A stretch of DNA of 64,000 nucleotides from CAVAWX01 sp963614215. GTDB taxonomy: Bacteria > Actinomycetota > Coriobacteriia > Coriobacteriales > QAMH01. Numbering within the stretch: position 1 is the stretch's first letter; each line of letters opens with the position of its first letter. The DNA is taken from the NCBI GenBank assembly GCA_963614215.1, contig CAVECB010000001.1, forward strand, positions 1 through 64,000, read 5' to 3'. Under the pieces are notes generated by a model that saw only the letters and a list, made by a program, of their open reading frames with translations, was not told the DNA's origin and ran no database searches. Both the position numbers and the translations under genes were made by a program. Below are positions 43,099 to 55,292 of this stretch, one piece after another.

Positions 43099-43467
43099 TT
43101 AGAGGCCGCGAATCTGCGCCTGCACCTGCTTGTCGAAACTTGCCACCGGCTCGCCTTTGCACGCGTGGCGGGCGACGAGCAGGCAGTCGACGAAATCCAT
43201 GTTCACCGTTTCGTACAGATTGAATGCGGTAAGAAGCATTTCGGGGTCGTAGAAGTACATGTAGTCGAGCAGGCGCCTGAACGCCGTGCATATTTCGGAG
43301 CGCGGGCGCTCATAGACGCCGGAGAGGACGTACACGACCTCTGCCAGCACCTCGGGGTAGGTATAGCAATCGCCTTCCTCTTCGATGAGGCGGCGCGCTT
43401 TTTCTGCGGCATCGCCACCGTCCCCCACGAGATAGCGCAAGATGATGTTGGCATCGAGCAGGTGCAT
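43099..43467 (-). CDS. PIN-domain toxin
   Basis: A 122-residue PIN-fold protein. It opens MHLLDANIILRYLVGD, the standard PIN start with the first acidic residue. YPEVLAEVVYVLSGVYERPRSEI supplies the second acidic site, and FVDCLLVARHACKGEPVASFDKQ the last (family: D.D...A.........TfD). I chose the ATG at 43467 because it places the PIN motif at the N-terminus, with GAGG about 10 nt upstream. It follows the RelB-like gene by 4 nt. Likely an RNase toxin. Confidence 0.85.
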   Translation of the reverse strand: MHLLDANIILRYLVGDGGDAAEKARRLIEEEGDCYTYPEVLAEVVYVLSGVYERPRSEICTAFRRLLDYMYFYDPEMLLTAFNLYETVNMDFVDCLLVARHACKGEPVASFDKQVQAQIRGL

Positions 43468-43471
43468 TGGC

Positions 43472-43810
43472 TCAAGCCTCTTCGAGGGATGCGTGTTTTT
43501 TGCAGGCGGCACGGCTCCACGCCCCTTTTTCCTGCGCGCGCCTGCTCTCGGAAGCGTGCGCGGCAAACATCGCGAACGCGGAAGCGGCGTTTTCCTCCGC
43601 TGCGAGCATGGGCATCTTTCGCGGGACGCTGTGCGAGGCGTCTTCAGCGCGGCGACCCACCTGAAACGGCATCCTTTGCTCGCGCACGCTTTGGCGGGCG
43701 AATATGCGCACCGCCTCGGGCAATGAAGTACCCAAATCGCAAAACAGCGCTTCTGCCTGTCGCTTCAGCCCCGCGTCCATGCGCACCTGCAATGTCGCTT
43801 CCTTTGCCAT
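43472..43810 (-). CDS. RelB/DinJ family antitoxin
   Basis: A 112-residue antitoxin. The N-terminus (ATLQVRMDAGLKRQAEALFCDLGTSLPEAVRIFARQSV) is a textbook RelB/DinJ ribbon-helix-helix; the tail (about 60-112) should bind the PIN partner. GGAGG and GAGG lie 5-15 nt upstream of the ATG. The upstream region 43811-43880 holds TTGCAAT-type repeats on both strands that could be its operator. Confidence 0.85.
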   Translation of the reverse strand: MAKEATLQVRMDAGLKRQAEALFCDLGTSLPEAVRIFARQSVREQRMPFQVGRRAEDASHSVPRKMPMLAAEENAASAFAMFAAHASESRRAQEKGAWSRAACKKHASLEEA

Positions 43811-43951
43811 GGCTCCTCTACCTCCAAGAGTTGCGATTGCAATACAATCGTACTACATTTGCAATGTATTCGGAAGGGTATTCTTTAGCCAGAGCGCCCT
43901 CTGCCGGCGCGGTTTTTTCAGTGCAAGCAGGCTTTGCTGCAGCGGCTTCTT

Positions 43952-45127
43952 TCAGCCCGGCTGTTCACCCACCTCGAGCAAGTATTCCCCGAGCGAAGCG
44001 GCGCGGCAATTGGAGGCGTTGTAGCTGTGCTCGACGTCGAGCAGGACGGCCCGGCTTTCCGGGGGGACGCCGAGAGACTCGGCGGTGGAGAGCAGGGAAC
44101 GGGCGTAGCTTTCCCGGTACATGCCCGACGCCTTCACCTCGTAGGCGCGCTTGTCGTCTTGCTGGGTGAAGTCGAGCAGGTCGATCTCGATCTTCGAGTC
44201 GTCTCGATAGAAGTAGAGCTCGGGGTCTTCTCCCGCGTTCAGGTGCCCCTTCAGGGTCTCTGCCACCACGAGGTTTTCGATGACGGCGCCCTTGCGCGGG
44301 TGAGTTTTCAACTCGTCGACTGACTTTATCCCCATCAAGTGGCACAGCAGGCCGGTGTCGTGGAAATAGAGCTTCGGCGTCTTCGTCAGGCGCTTTTTCG
44401 CGCTGGCGTGATAGGGCAGCAGCCGGAAGGCGACGTAGCTGCTCTCGAGCATGGACAGCCAGGATTTGGCGGTGTTAAACGTTATGCCGCAGTCTTTCGC
44501 CAGCTTCGAGAGATTCAGCAGATTGCCCGCCTGCCACGCGCAGCTTTTGAGCATGCGCTCGTAGTCCGCCAGGCGCCGCACGTCGAGAAAGCCCTCGACA
44601 TCGCGCTCCAGATAGGTGCGGACGTAGTTCCTGTAGTAGGTGGGTGCGGGTATCTTCGAGTTGTATATGCGCGGGTAGCCCCCGCTGAAGGCGAAATCGT
44701 AGAGGCTCGTGGCCGTCCCGTTGTGCGCGAGCTCCGCAAAGCTGAGGGGCAGAAGGTCGATGTAGGCGCAGCGCCCCGCGAGGCTTTGCCGTATCTTGCT
44801 GCTGAGGAGGAAGTTCTGCGACCCCGAGAGGATGTATTGGCCGGGTTCGCCCGCCTCGTCGCTTGCCACCTGGATGGCGGAGAAAAGCCCGGGCGCCAGC
44901 TGAGCCTCGTCGATGACGAGCCTGCGGGGGCGGTTCTCGATGAAGCTCTGGGGGTCGTCGCGTGCTTGGGTGAGCAGGGGGGCGCGCTCCAAGTTGACGT
45001 ATTCGTAGTCGGGAAAGGCCGCTTTGGCCAGGGTCGTCTTGCCGCTTTGGCGCGGGCCTGTGATGGCGAGCACGGGAAACCACGCGGCGAGCTGCAGCGC
45101 GTGTTTGCGTGCGATTCGGTCGATCAT
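43952..45127 (-). CDS. AAA ATPase with DUF4143 domain
   Basis: A 391-residue ATP-binding protein. Walker A is VLAITGPRQSGKTTLAKAAFPDYEYVNLE (residues about 17-45), Walker B is RRLVIDEAQLAPGLF, and the sensor segment is YILSGSQNFLL. DUF4143 follows, containing an endonuclease-like C-terminal fold (YFYRDDSKIEIDLLDF, EVKASGMYRESYAR; the D...E.K residues are present). The family is common in anaerobes and poorly understood; a nuclease or restriction-like role is plausible. I chose the ATG at 45127 because GAGG lies 7 nt upstream. Four 23-bp-spaced repeats lie 45-132 nt upstream. Confidence 0.88.
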   Translation of the reverse strand: MIDRIARKHALQLAAWFPVLAITGPRQSGKTTLAKAAFPDYEYVNLERAPLLTQARDDPQSFIENRPRRLVIDEAQLAPGLFSAIQVASDEAGEPGQYILSGSQNFLLSSKIRQSLAGRCAYIDLLPLSFAELAHNGTATSLYDFAFSGGYPRIYNSKIPAPTYYRNYVRTYLERDVEGFLDVRRLADYERMLKSCAWQAGNLLNLSKLAKDCGITFNTAKSWLSMLESSYVAFRLLPYHASAKKRLTKTPKLYFHDTGLLCHLMGIKSVDELKTHPRKGAVIENLVVAETLKGHLNAGEDPELYFYRDDSKIEIDLLDFTQQDDKRAYEVKASGMYRESYARSLLSTAESLGVPPESRAVLLDVEHSYNASNCRAASLGEYLLEVGEQPG

Positions 45128-45171
45128 AGCGTTCCTCGCGTTTCGGGCGGGCGGTTTTTGGCGTGGGGAAA

Positions 45172-45259
45172 TACCACGATTCGTCAGTAGAGAGTACCAT
45201 AATTCATCAGTAGAAAATGCCATAATTCATCAGTAGCACGTACCATAATTCATCAGTAG
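45172..45259. repeat. Four direct repeats, 19 bp, exactly 23 bp apart
   Basis: Units start at 45172, 45195, 45218 and 45241 with consensus TACCATAATTCATCAGTAG and 4-bp variable spacers (AGAG, AAAA, CACG). Unit 1 has two changes in the centre plus one nearby, unit 3 has one. On the minus strand, the direction of the ATPase gene, every unit contains TGATG, an overlapping stop/start. Confidence 0.95.
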
Positions 45260-45365
45260 GAAGAGGCGATGATTGGCGCACGCAGGCATTGACCTTAAAT
45301 TTTTCCACGGATACTGTGCTTTTCGCGGGTGGGCGACGTGACGCGACGCTCGCGTGCCACTTCGA

Positions 45366-45394
45366 TTGACGTACGCTTTTGCGTATGCTAGTTT
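45366..45394 (+). promoter_or_regulatory. yefM-yoeB promoter with internal palindrome
   Basis: -35 TTGACG (45366-45371), 17-nt spacer, -10 TAGTTT (45389-45394). The spacer holds TACGC-TTTT-GCGTA, a good site for YefM autorepression. Confidence 0.65.
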
Positions 45395-45444
45395 GGGGTC
45401 ACTTGGAAACGCGGTGACAGTCCGCACACGCGAGGAGGATTCCC

Positions 45445-45696
45445 ATGACTTCGATAACGGCGACGGCGGCGCGCAAGGACATCTACAACCTCATCGCGAG
45501 CGTCAACGAGAACTGCGCCCCGGTGACCATCACCAACAACAGGGGCAAAAACGCGGTTCTCGTCAGCGAGGAGGAGTGGTTGGCCATCGAGGAGACGCTG
45601 TACCTCAACAGCATCCCGGGGATGGCTGAATCGATTATCGAGGGCGGGAAAACGCCGCATTCTGAGTGTGTCGGCAAAGAAGCCTTGAGGTGGTGA
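45445..45696 (+). CDS. yefM: Phd/YefM family antitoxin
   Basis: An 83-residue antitoxin. It has the N-terminal DNA-binding half TSITATAARKDIYNLIASVNENCAPVTITNNRGKNAVLVSEEEW, typical of YefM, and a C-terminal toxin-binding tail. AGGAGG lies 8 nt upstream. It is followed after 2 nt by yoeB, the standard order for this type II system. Confidence 0.92.
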   Translation: MTSITATAARKDIYNLIASVNENCAPVTITNNRGKNAVLVSEEEWLAIEETLYLNSIPGMAESIIEGGKTPHSECVGKEALRW

Positions 45697-45698
45697 AG

Positions 45699-45995
45699 AT
45701 GTGGTACGTCGAATTCACCAAACAGGCCATCAAAGATGCGAGAAAGCTTGAGGCCGCAGGCTTTGGCGCAAAGGCGAAAGCTCTTGCCGAGACGGTGGAG
45801 TCCGACCCGTTTGCCGTACCGCCCGCGTACGAGGCGCTCGCCGGCAACCTGAACGGCTTCTATTCCCGCAGGATCAGTCGGCAACACAGATTCGTGTATC
45901 AGGTGATTCAAGAACCTTGTGAAGAAGGTGGCCGCAACTACGATGGCACAATAAAGGTCGTTAGTATGTGGACGTGCTACGAGAACGCCCGATAA
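45699..45995 (+). CDS. yoeB: YoeB family mRNA interferase toxin
   Basis: A 98-residue RelE/YoeB-fold toxin that in studied members cuts mRNA at the ribosomal A site. Landmarks are MWYVEFTKQAIKDARKLEAAG at the start, LAGNLNGFYSRRISRQHRFVYQV in the middle (family: L.G...G.wSRRI...HRlVY.i; the catalytic His/Arg region), and MWTCYE at the end (family: ....SH.Y). A loop PCEEGGRNYDGTI is inserted before the last strand. Start ATG at 45699. Confidence 0.9.
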   Translation: MWYVEFTKQAIKDARKLEAAGFGAKAKALAETVESDPFAVPPAYEALAGNLNGFYSRRISRQHRFVYQVIQEPCEEGGRNYDGTIKVVSMWTCYENAR

Positions 45996-46179
45996 CCCGC
46001 AACCGGCTCATCACGACACAAAAACGTAGGCGGTTGCAGTCAAACGTCCTCAACTCGAATCTCCTTCATGCGCGATGTATCTGCATCATTTTACCTTCAA
46101 ATGACGTAGATTCCGCGTGAATGATGGAGATAGGATGCCCCGGCGTTCGACGTTCAAAGCGCGGGGCCGCCCGGGGTGT

Positions 46180-47568
46180 TTATGCGGCGCAGGCGGCGCA
46201 GTTCGTCTCGTCGCCGAAAAGCAGCTGGGCCTCCGGGCCGGACAGTGCGTCGCGCGCCTGGTCGCGCAGATTGTTCATCCCCGAGAGGAACTGGCGATAC
46301 AGCACCAGCACGAGGTAGCGGCCGCGCTGCGTCAACTCCAAGGCGTCGCCGTCGCCCGCGTCGCCACCGCCGCCATGTGCCCCCGCGCCCTTGCCGCTTT
46401 TACTGCCCGCAAAGGCGCCGTGCGCACGCATGTAGGCCATCTCCATGGGCAGGCCAGCCTCCACGCTGCAGCCGAACTCGCGCTTGAACTCGGTCTTGCT
46501 GAAATCCAGCTGGTAGAGCTTGCGCAGGAAGTGGTAGCGCATCAGGTCGCGCTTGCCCATGACGCATTTGCCCATGATGGACATGTGCCCGGCCTCGATG
46601 TGCGCGTTGTACTCCTCCAGGCTGAAGGTGTTCACGTAGACCGCGCCGTCCAGATGCGAGATCGACCCGCTGCCGATGCCGGGGTACTCGTTGTAGGCCA
46701 CCTGCATCTCCTCGGCGTGCAGCTCGCCGCGGCGCCTGCCCGTCTCGTCGAGTCTGTTGAAGGTCCACACCGTGTCGCGCCCGAAGCGCGGGTGCGCCCC
46801 GCCGGCCAGCGTGTCGTCGAGTATGCGGTAGAAGGCAAACTCGCGGTCGTAGTCCACCCTGCCCAGCGCCTCTTCCATTTTGCGCGTCGTGGCGGTGGAC
46901 ACGTACAGCGGGCTGAAGGTGACCTGTCGTGCCCCGCAGTCGACGATTTTCTCCAGGTCGCGCCGCAAGATCTCCTCGGTTTGGCTGGGAAAGTTGAAGA
47001 TCATGTCCACGTTCAGCGAGTCGAAATGCTTTGCCGCCTCGCCGATGCGCTCGAAAATCTGCTCGCCGCTGCCGTACTTCTTCAGGCGATCCATTTGCGC
47101 GAGCAGCCCGTCGTCGAAGCTTTGCACGCCCACGCTCAGGCGCTGCACGCGGCCCTCCAGCCCGGACAGCCACGGTTCCACGAGGTGGTTGGGGTTGGTC
47201 TCGACGCCCACTTCCTTCAAGTCGAAATGCGCGCGCGCCACATCGATGGTCTCGCACAGCTCGTCGAGCAAGATGGTGGGCGTGCCGCCGCCGAAGTACA
47301 GCGACTCGAAGCTCCAACCGCGCTCGGCGAGCATCATCATCTCGGCGCGCAGGTTTTTGAAGTAGCGCCGCGCGAGGTCCTCGCGGTAGACGTAGCGGTT
47401 GAAGCTGCAGTAGGGGCAGAGCACTTGGCAGAATGGAACATGCAGGTAGAGCATGTAGTTTTCGCCCTCGTGCGGGGCGGGGAAGAACTGCTCTTCGGTC
47501 GGGCGCAGATCCAGGTGCGCTTTCGACATCCTCTTCACCACGTCGGTGAGGAAACGTTGTGCGAGCAA
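46180..47568 (-). CDS. HemN/HemW-like radical SAM protein
   Basis: A 462-residue radical SAM enzyme of the coproporphyrinogen oxidase-like group. The cluster motif is C47-x3-C51-x2-C54 in VPFCQVLCPYCSFNRYVY. SLYFGGGTPTILLDEL follows, then SVGVQSFDDGLLAQM and NVDMIFNFPSQT, all HemN/HemW features. An Ala/Gly/His/Asp insertion (GAGAHGGGGDAGDGD) interrupts the C-terminal part, and the protein ends NCAACAA. I chose the TTG at 47568 because GGAGG lies 8 nt upstream; ATG 47529 and a longer reading to 47709 are alternatives. The role may be haem chaperoning or haem breakdown; it cannot be told from sequence. Confidence 0.8.
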   Translation of the reverse strand: MLAQRFLTDVVKRMSKAHLDLRPTEEQFFPAPHEGENYMLYLHVPFCQVLCPYCSFNRYVYREDLARRYFKNLRAEMMMLAERGWSFESLYFGGGTPTILLDELCETIDVARAHFDLKEVGVETNPNHLVEPWLSGLEGRVQRLSVGVQSFDDGLLAQMDRLKKYGSGEQIFERIGEAAKHFDSLNVDMIFNFPSQTEEILRRDLEKIVDCGARQVTFSPLYVSTATTRKMEEALGRVDYDREFAFYRILDDTLAGGAHPRFGRDTVWTFNRLDETGRRRGELHAEEMQVAYNEYPGIGSGSISHLDGAVYVNTFSLEEYNAHIEAGHMSIMGKCVMGKRDLMRYHFLRKLYQLDFSKTEFKREFGCSVEAGLPMEMAYMRAHGAFAGSKSGKGAGAHGGGGDAGDGDALELTQRGRYLVLVLYRQFLSGMNNLRDQARDALSGPEAQLLFGDETNCAACAA

Positions 47569-47757
47569 AGGGCCGCCCTCCAAATATGCACGGGAATATA
47601 GCGCGAGGCATACTAGCAGCACTTGCGCGTTTTGTGCCTCGCAACGAGATAAAAGCGGGGAAAGAGCGTGGATGTTGAAGGGGAGGCGGGCCGGCACAAG
47701 CGCCCGCAAACGCGCCAGGAGAGCCTTTGGGGCGCTCCGTTTGCGCTGGCAGCTGCC

Positions 47758-48162
47758 TTAGTTGGAGAAGAGCAGGGCCTCCGCGCCGCCCGGCTGCGGG
47801 TCGGCCGTCTCCACCGCGCCGTCTTCAGCGCGGCGATAGGGCAGATACCCGCTCCAGGCGTGCTCCATGCCGCGCTCGGCAAACTCGAAGAGCAGCGCCG
47901 CGACCCCTGCGTCGGCCTCGTCTTGCTGGACCACGCCATCGTAGAGCAGGGCATAGCGCGTGCACTCCCGCCCCAGCTCGGCGACCTGCGCGCATGCCGC
48001 CCTGTAGCAGCCGTCGGGCGTGTCGTCGGAGAAGAGGTAGAGGCGTTCGCTGCAGTCGGCGGCGAGCATGACGGGCAGGGTGTCGCCCGCCTCCATCATG
48101 TCGATGGCCGTCTCAATCAAAGCGACCGACAGCCGGTCGAGCTCTTCGGATATCTGCGCCAC
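47758..48162 (-). CDS. Conserved-looking hypothetical protein
   Basis: A 134-residue acidic protein I do not recognise. It starts at the GTG at 48162 with GAGGAGG upstream and reads like genuine coding sequence (EELDRLSVALIETAIDMMEAGDTLPVMLAADCSERLYLFSDDTPDGCYRAACAQVAEL). No membrane segment, signal or known motif. It lies between the radical SAM gene (same strand, 190 nt away) and divergent typA. Confidence 0.7.
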   Translation of the reverse strand: MAQISEELDRLSVALIETAIDMMEAGDTLPVMLAADCSERLYLFSDDTPDGCYRAACAQVAELGRECTRYALLYDGVVQQDEADAGVAALLFEFAERGMEHAWSGYLPYRRAEDGAVETADPQPGGAEALLFSN

Positions 48163-48417
48163 GCCCCTCGCGCCTCCTCGTTGTATCTCGTCTTCGCGCT
48201 TTTGCGCCTTCGCGCCCTCTCGCGTTTTCCCGCGTTTTCCCGCGTGCGGCCTTCGCGCGCTTTCGTGCGCCCCTTCACGCGCTCTTGTGCGCCCCGCCTT
48301 CGTGGTGAGTGTCTGATTTTACGCCATGGCGCACCACGCCGCGCACGGCACTCGCCGACGCTCGTGGTATCGTATACGGCTGTTTGTTTTACGAGTGAAA
48401 GAGGAAAACGCGCCACC

Positions 48418-50241
<1,824 letters not shown>

Positions 50242-50329
50242 GGCGACGTAGCAGGCGCCGGGGCGCGGGCAATGCGCTCGCGGCGCGAGTGCTGGGGGCG
50301 CGTGGCGCAAAAAGAAGGAGGCGGCGCAC

Positions 50330-51109
50330 ATGGCAAAAGAGCTTTTGAACCTGCACGAGGCCGAGGTGCGCATAGACGGGCGGACGATTTTGTCCGTGCC
50401 AGAGTTTTCCATCGACGAAGGCGAGCGCTTGGTTGTCTTGGGCCCCAACGGCTCGGGCAAGTCTACGCTCATCAAGATGCTCACGCGCGAGCTGCAGCCC
50501 GTGTGGAAAGAGGAACCGCCGCTGCTGTTCCGTGGCAGCCGCAACACCTCGCTTGAAGAGATAAACCAGGTCATCGGCGTGGTGTCCACGAGCATCGAGG
50601 AGCGCATGGTCGTGCACCGCAGCGCCCTCGACATCGTGCTCGGCGGCTATTTCGGCAGCGTGGGCGTGCCGTTTCGCCGCGCGGTCACGCCCGAGCAGGA
50701 CAAGGCCGCCCGCCAGATTTTGCGCGACATGGGACTGGCGAGTTTGGCCACGCGCGACATGAAGACCTTGTCCACCGGCCAGATGCGCCGCGTCTTGATT
50801 GCGCGCGCGCTGGTGAACGGCCCTGAGGTGATCGTTTTCGACGAGCCGTGCACGGGGCTGGATGTGGCGGCGAAATGGGACCTGCGCGAGACGCTGTCGG
50901 CGCTGGGGCGCGCGGGGCGCACGATGATGCTCGTCACGCACGACGTGGCCGACATCGTGCCGGAATTCGACCGCGTCGTCGTCTTGCGCGAGGGCAAGAT
51001 CATCGCCGACGGTCCGAAGAGCGAGGTGCTGACGACATCTATGCTGCGGCGGCTGTTCGGCGTGCCCGTCACGCTTTACGAGACCGAGGGGCGCTACCAC
51101 CTGCAATAG
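50330..51109 (+). CDS. Orphan ABC ATPase
   Basis: A 259-residue ABC-type nucleotide-binding subunit. Walker A is VLGPNGSGKSTLIKML (residues 36-51), the signature is LSTGQMRR instead of LSGGQ, Walker B is VIVFDEPCTGLD, and the H-loop is LVTHDVADI. It resembles the YlmA/ModF-like single-domain ATPases. It starts 88 nt after typA with AAGAAGGAGG upstream. No membrane partner or binding protein is adjacent, so it may serve a permease elsewhere or have a non-transport role. Confidence 0.88.
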   Translation: MAKELLNLHEAEVRIDGRTILSVPEFSIDEGERLVVLGPNGSGKSTLIKMLTRELQPVWKEEPPLLFRGSRNTSLEEINQVIGVVSTSIEERMVVHRSALDIVLGGYFGSVGVPFRRAVTPEQDKAARQILRDMGLASLATRDMKTLSTGQMRRVLIARALVNGPEVIVFDEPCTGLDVAAKWDLRETLSALGRAGRTMMLVTHDVADIVPEFDRVVVLREGKIIADGPKSEVLTTSMLRRLFGVPVTLYETEGRYHLQ

Positions 51110-51225
51110 GGCGCGTGTGTGCGTGTGCGCATGCGTGCATCCGCCCACGCAGTGTGCCCGCCCATATGTTGAACGCGTGCGAACGTCTTGTTGTCGTGCC
51201 GTCACCCATCTTTTGCGCACTCGTC

Positions 51226-51231
51226 TATACT
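51226..51231 (+). promoter_or_regulatory. -10 element of clpC
   Basis: TATACT about 60 nt upstream of clpC. No CtsR-type heptad repeat was seen nearby. Confidence 0.4.
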
Positions 51232-51291
51232 CGTTTACCTATATGCGGTTGACGCGGCTTTCACGACTGCGACGAGAGGAGCCGAGCGCAC

Positions 51292-53784
<2,493 letters not shown>

Positions 53785-53820
53785 CCTCGCGGATTTCACG
53801 AGAAGAAACGAGGTGGGGGC

Positions 53821-54681
53821 ATGGGCGACGAGCTGGACGGGACACGGCGCGGGGCGGATCCGGTGGCAGGACCTGAGGCCCTCACGCCCGAGCAGGTCGA
53901 GGAATTCCTCGAGGAGATAAACTCCTTTGCCCGCACCTTGGGCACGCATGAGGGGCACGTGTCGGCCCATCCGTCGACGGCCGCCGTTATCGTGGCCGGC
54001 GGCAGCGGCGAGCGTTTCGGCAACCTCGGCGGCAAGCAGCTGTTCGAGCTTTTGGGCAAGCCCATGCTCACGTGGTCGATCGAGGCGTTCGACGCGGTGG
54101 CCGATGTGGGTCTGATCGTGGTCGTGTGCCCCCAGGATCGTTGCACCGAGTACCGCGAGGCGGCGGTGGACCCCTTCGAATTCGCCACGCCCATCGAGTT
54201 CGCGCCCGCCGGCGAAATTCGCCAGGAGTCGGCCATGAACGGCGTGGACGCGGTGCCGACCGACTACGACGTGATCGCCGTGCACGACGGGGCGCGCCCG
54301 CTCGTCACCGCCGACATAGTCACGCACGCCATCAGCATGTTGAAGGGCAATCTCGACGCCGACGGCATCGTGGTGGGGCATCCGAGCATCGACACCTTGA
54401 AGGTGGTAAACGAACACGCCATCGCCGGCACGCCGGACCGCAGTATGTTTTGGGTGGCGCAGACCCCGCAGGTGTTTCGTAGCGACATTTGCCGCCGCGC
54501 GTACTCGACGGCCATGTTCGAGGGCTTTGTCGGCACGGACGATTCGTCGCTGGTCGAGCGCATGGGCGGGCACGTGATGATGCTCGACGGCCCGCGCGAC
54601 AACATCAAGCTGACGGTCCCGGAAGACATAGGACCGGTGGTCGCGGCGCTGGCAAAGCGCGTGGCGGGCGATGACGCATGA
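53821..54681 (+). CDS. ispD: 2-C-methyl-D-erythritol 4-phosphate cytidylyltransferase
   Basis: A 286-residue MEP-pathway enzyme making CDP-methylerythritol. The nucleotide loop AAVIVAGGSGERFGNLGGKQLFELLGKPML starts only at residue 54, so about 50 N-terminal residues (with EEFLEEINSFARTLGTHEGH) are an extension beyond the usual 230-residue enzyme. VHDGARPLVTADIV and VAQTPQVFR are the other expected motifs. Its end overlaps ispF by 4 nt (ATGA). Confidence 0.9.
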   Translation: MGDELDGTRRGADPVAGPEALTPEQVEEFLEEINSFARTLGTHEGHVSAHPSTAAVIVAGGSGERFGNLGGKQLFELLGKPMLTWSIEAFDAVADVGLIVVVCPQDRCTEYREAAVDPFEFATPIEFAPAGEIRQESAMNGVDAVPTDYDVIAVHDGARPLVTADIVTHAISMLKGNLDADGIVVGHPSIDTLKVVNEHAIAGTPDRSMFWVAQTPQVFRSDICRRAYSTAMFEGFVGTDDSSLVERMGGHVMMLDGPRDNIKLTVPEDIGPVVAALAKRVAGDDA

Positions 54682-55223
54682 GGGTGGAAGGCGTGCGAGG
54701 CAGCGAGTGCGGAGCCGGGCAGGCGGCCGAGCCTGGCCGGGCGGGCATGCAGCGCATCGGCCTCGGCTTCGACGTGCATGCGTTTGCCGACGGGCGGCGC
54801 CTTGTGCTGGGCGGCGTGGACGTGCCCTTCGAGCGCGGGCTGGACGGCCATTCGGATGCCGACGTGCTCGTGCACGCCGTCATGGACGCGCTGCTGGGTG
54901 CGCTGCGCGAAGGCGACATCGGCAAGCTCTTCCCCGACGACGACCCGGCCTATGCGGGAGCCGACTCCATTGCGTTGCTGGAGCGCGTCGCGGCGCTCGT
55001 GCGCGAGCGGGGCTGGCGCATCGACGACATCGACAGCGTGCTGGCCTTGCAGGCGCCAAAAATCGCGCCTTTTCGCGAGCAGATGCGCGCCAACATCGCG
55101 GCTGCCTGCGGCATCGACGTCGACCAGGTCGGGGTGAAGGCGACGACGACCGAGCACCTGGGCTTCGAGGGGCGCGGCGAGGGCGCGAGCGCCCAGGCCG
55201 TGTGCCTGCTTTCGCGCAAATGA
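54678..55223 (+). CDS. ispF: 2-C-methyl-D-erythritol 2,4-cyclodiphosphate synthase
   Basis: A 181-residue MEP-pathway enzyme. The metal-binding GFDVHAF, LDGHSDADVLVHAVMDALLGAL, DIGKLFPDDDP and late VKATTTEHLGFEGRGEGASAQAV are complete. The ATG at 54678 is coupled to the ispD stop; an internal ATG (54747) lies right before the conserved fold, so the first 23 Gly/Ala-rich residues may be untranslated or dispensable. Confidence 0.92.
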   Translation: MRVEGVRGSECGAGQAAEPGRAGMQRIGLGFDVHAFADGRRLVLGGVDVPFERGLDGHSDADVLVHAVMDALLGALREGDIGKLFPDDDPAYAGADSIALLERVAALVRERGWRIDDIDSVLALQAPKIAPFREQMRANIAAACGIDVDQVGVKATTTEHLGFEGRGEGASAQAVCLLSRK

Positions 55224-55225
55224 TT

Positions 55226-55231
55226 TAGAAT
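55226..55231 (+). promoter_or_regulatory. -10 element of glf
   Basis: TAGAAT, 62 nt upstream of the glf ATG, just after the ispF stop. Confidence 0.4.
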
Positions 55232-55292
55232 CTGCGACAAGCTGTTCAACGTGAAACATATTCACCGTGAAGGGAAAGGACGGTTCACCCAC

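Larger units (their letters stand above)
45128..45444. other. 317-bp divergent control region between the DUF4143 ATPase and yefM
   Basis: It contains the four-repeat array (45172-45259), then AT-rich sequence and the yefM promoter. No protein gene was accepted. Confidence 0.6.

Noticed and set aside
45172..45259. CRISPR array
   Set aside because: The spacers are only 4 bp and no cas genes are present; the repeats are iteron-like.
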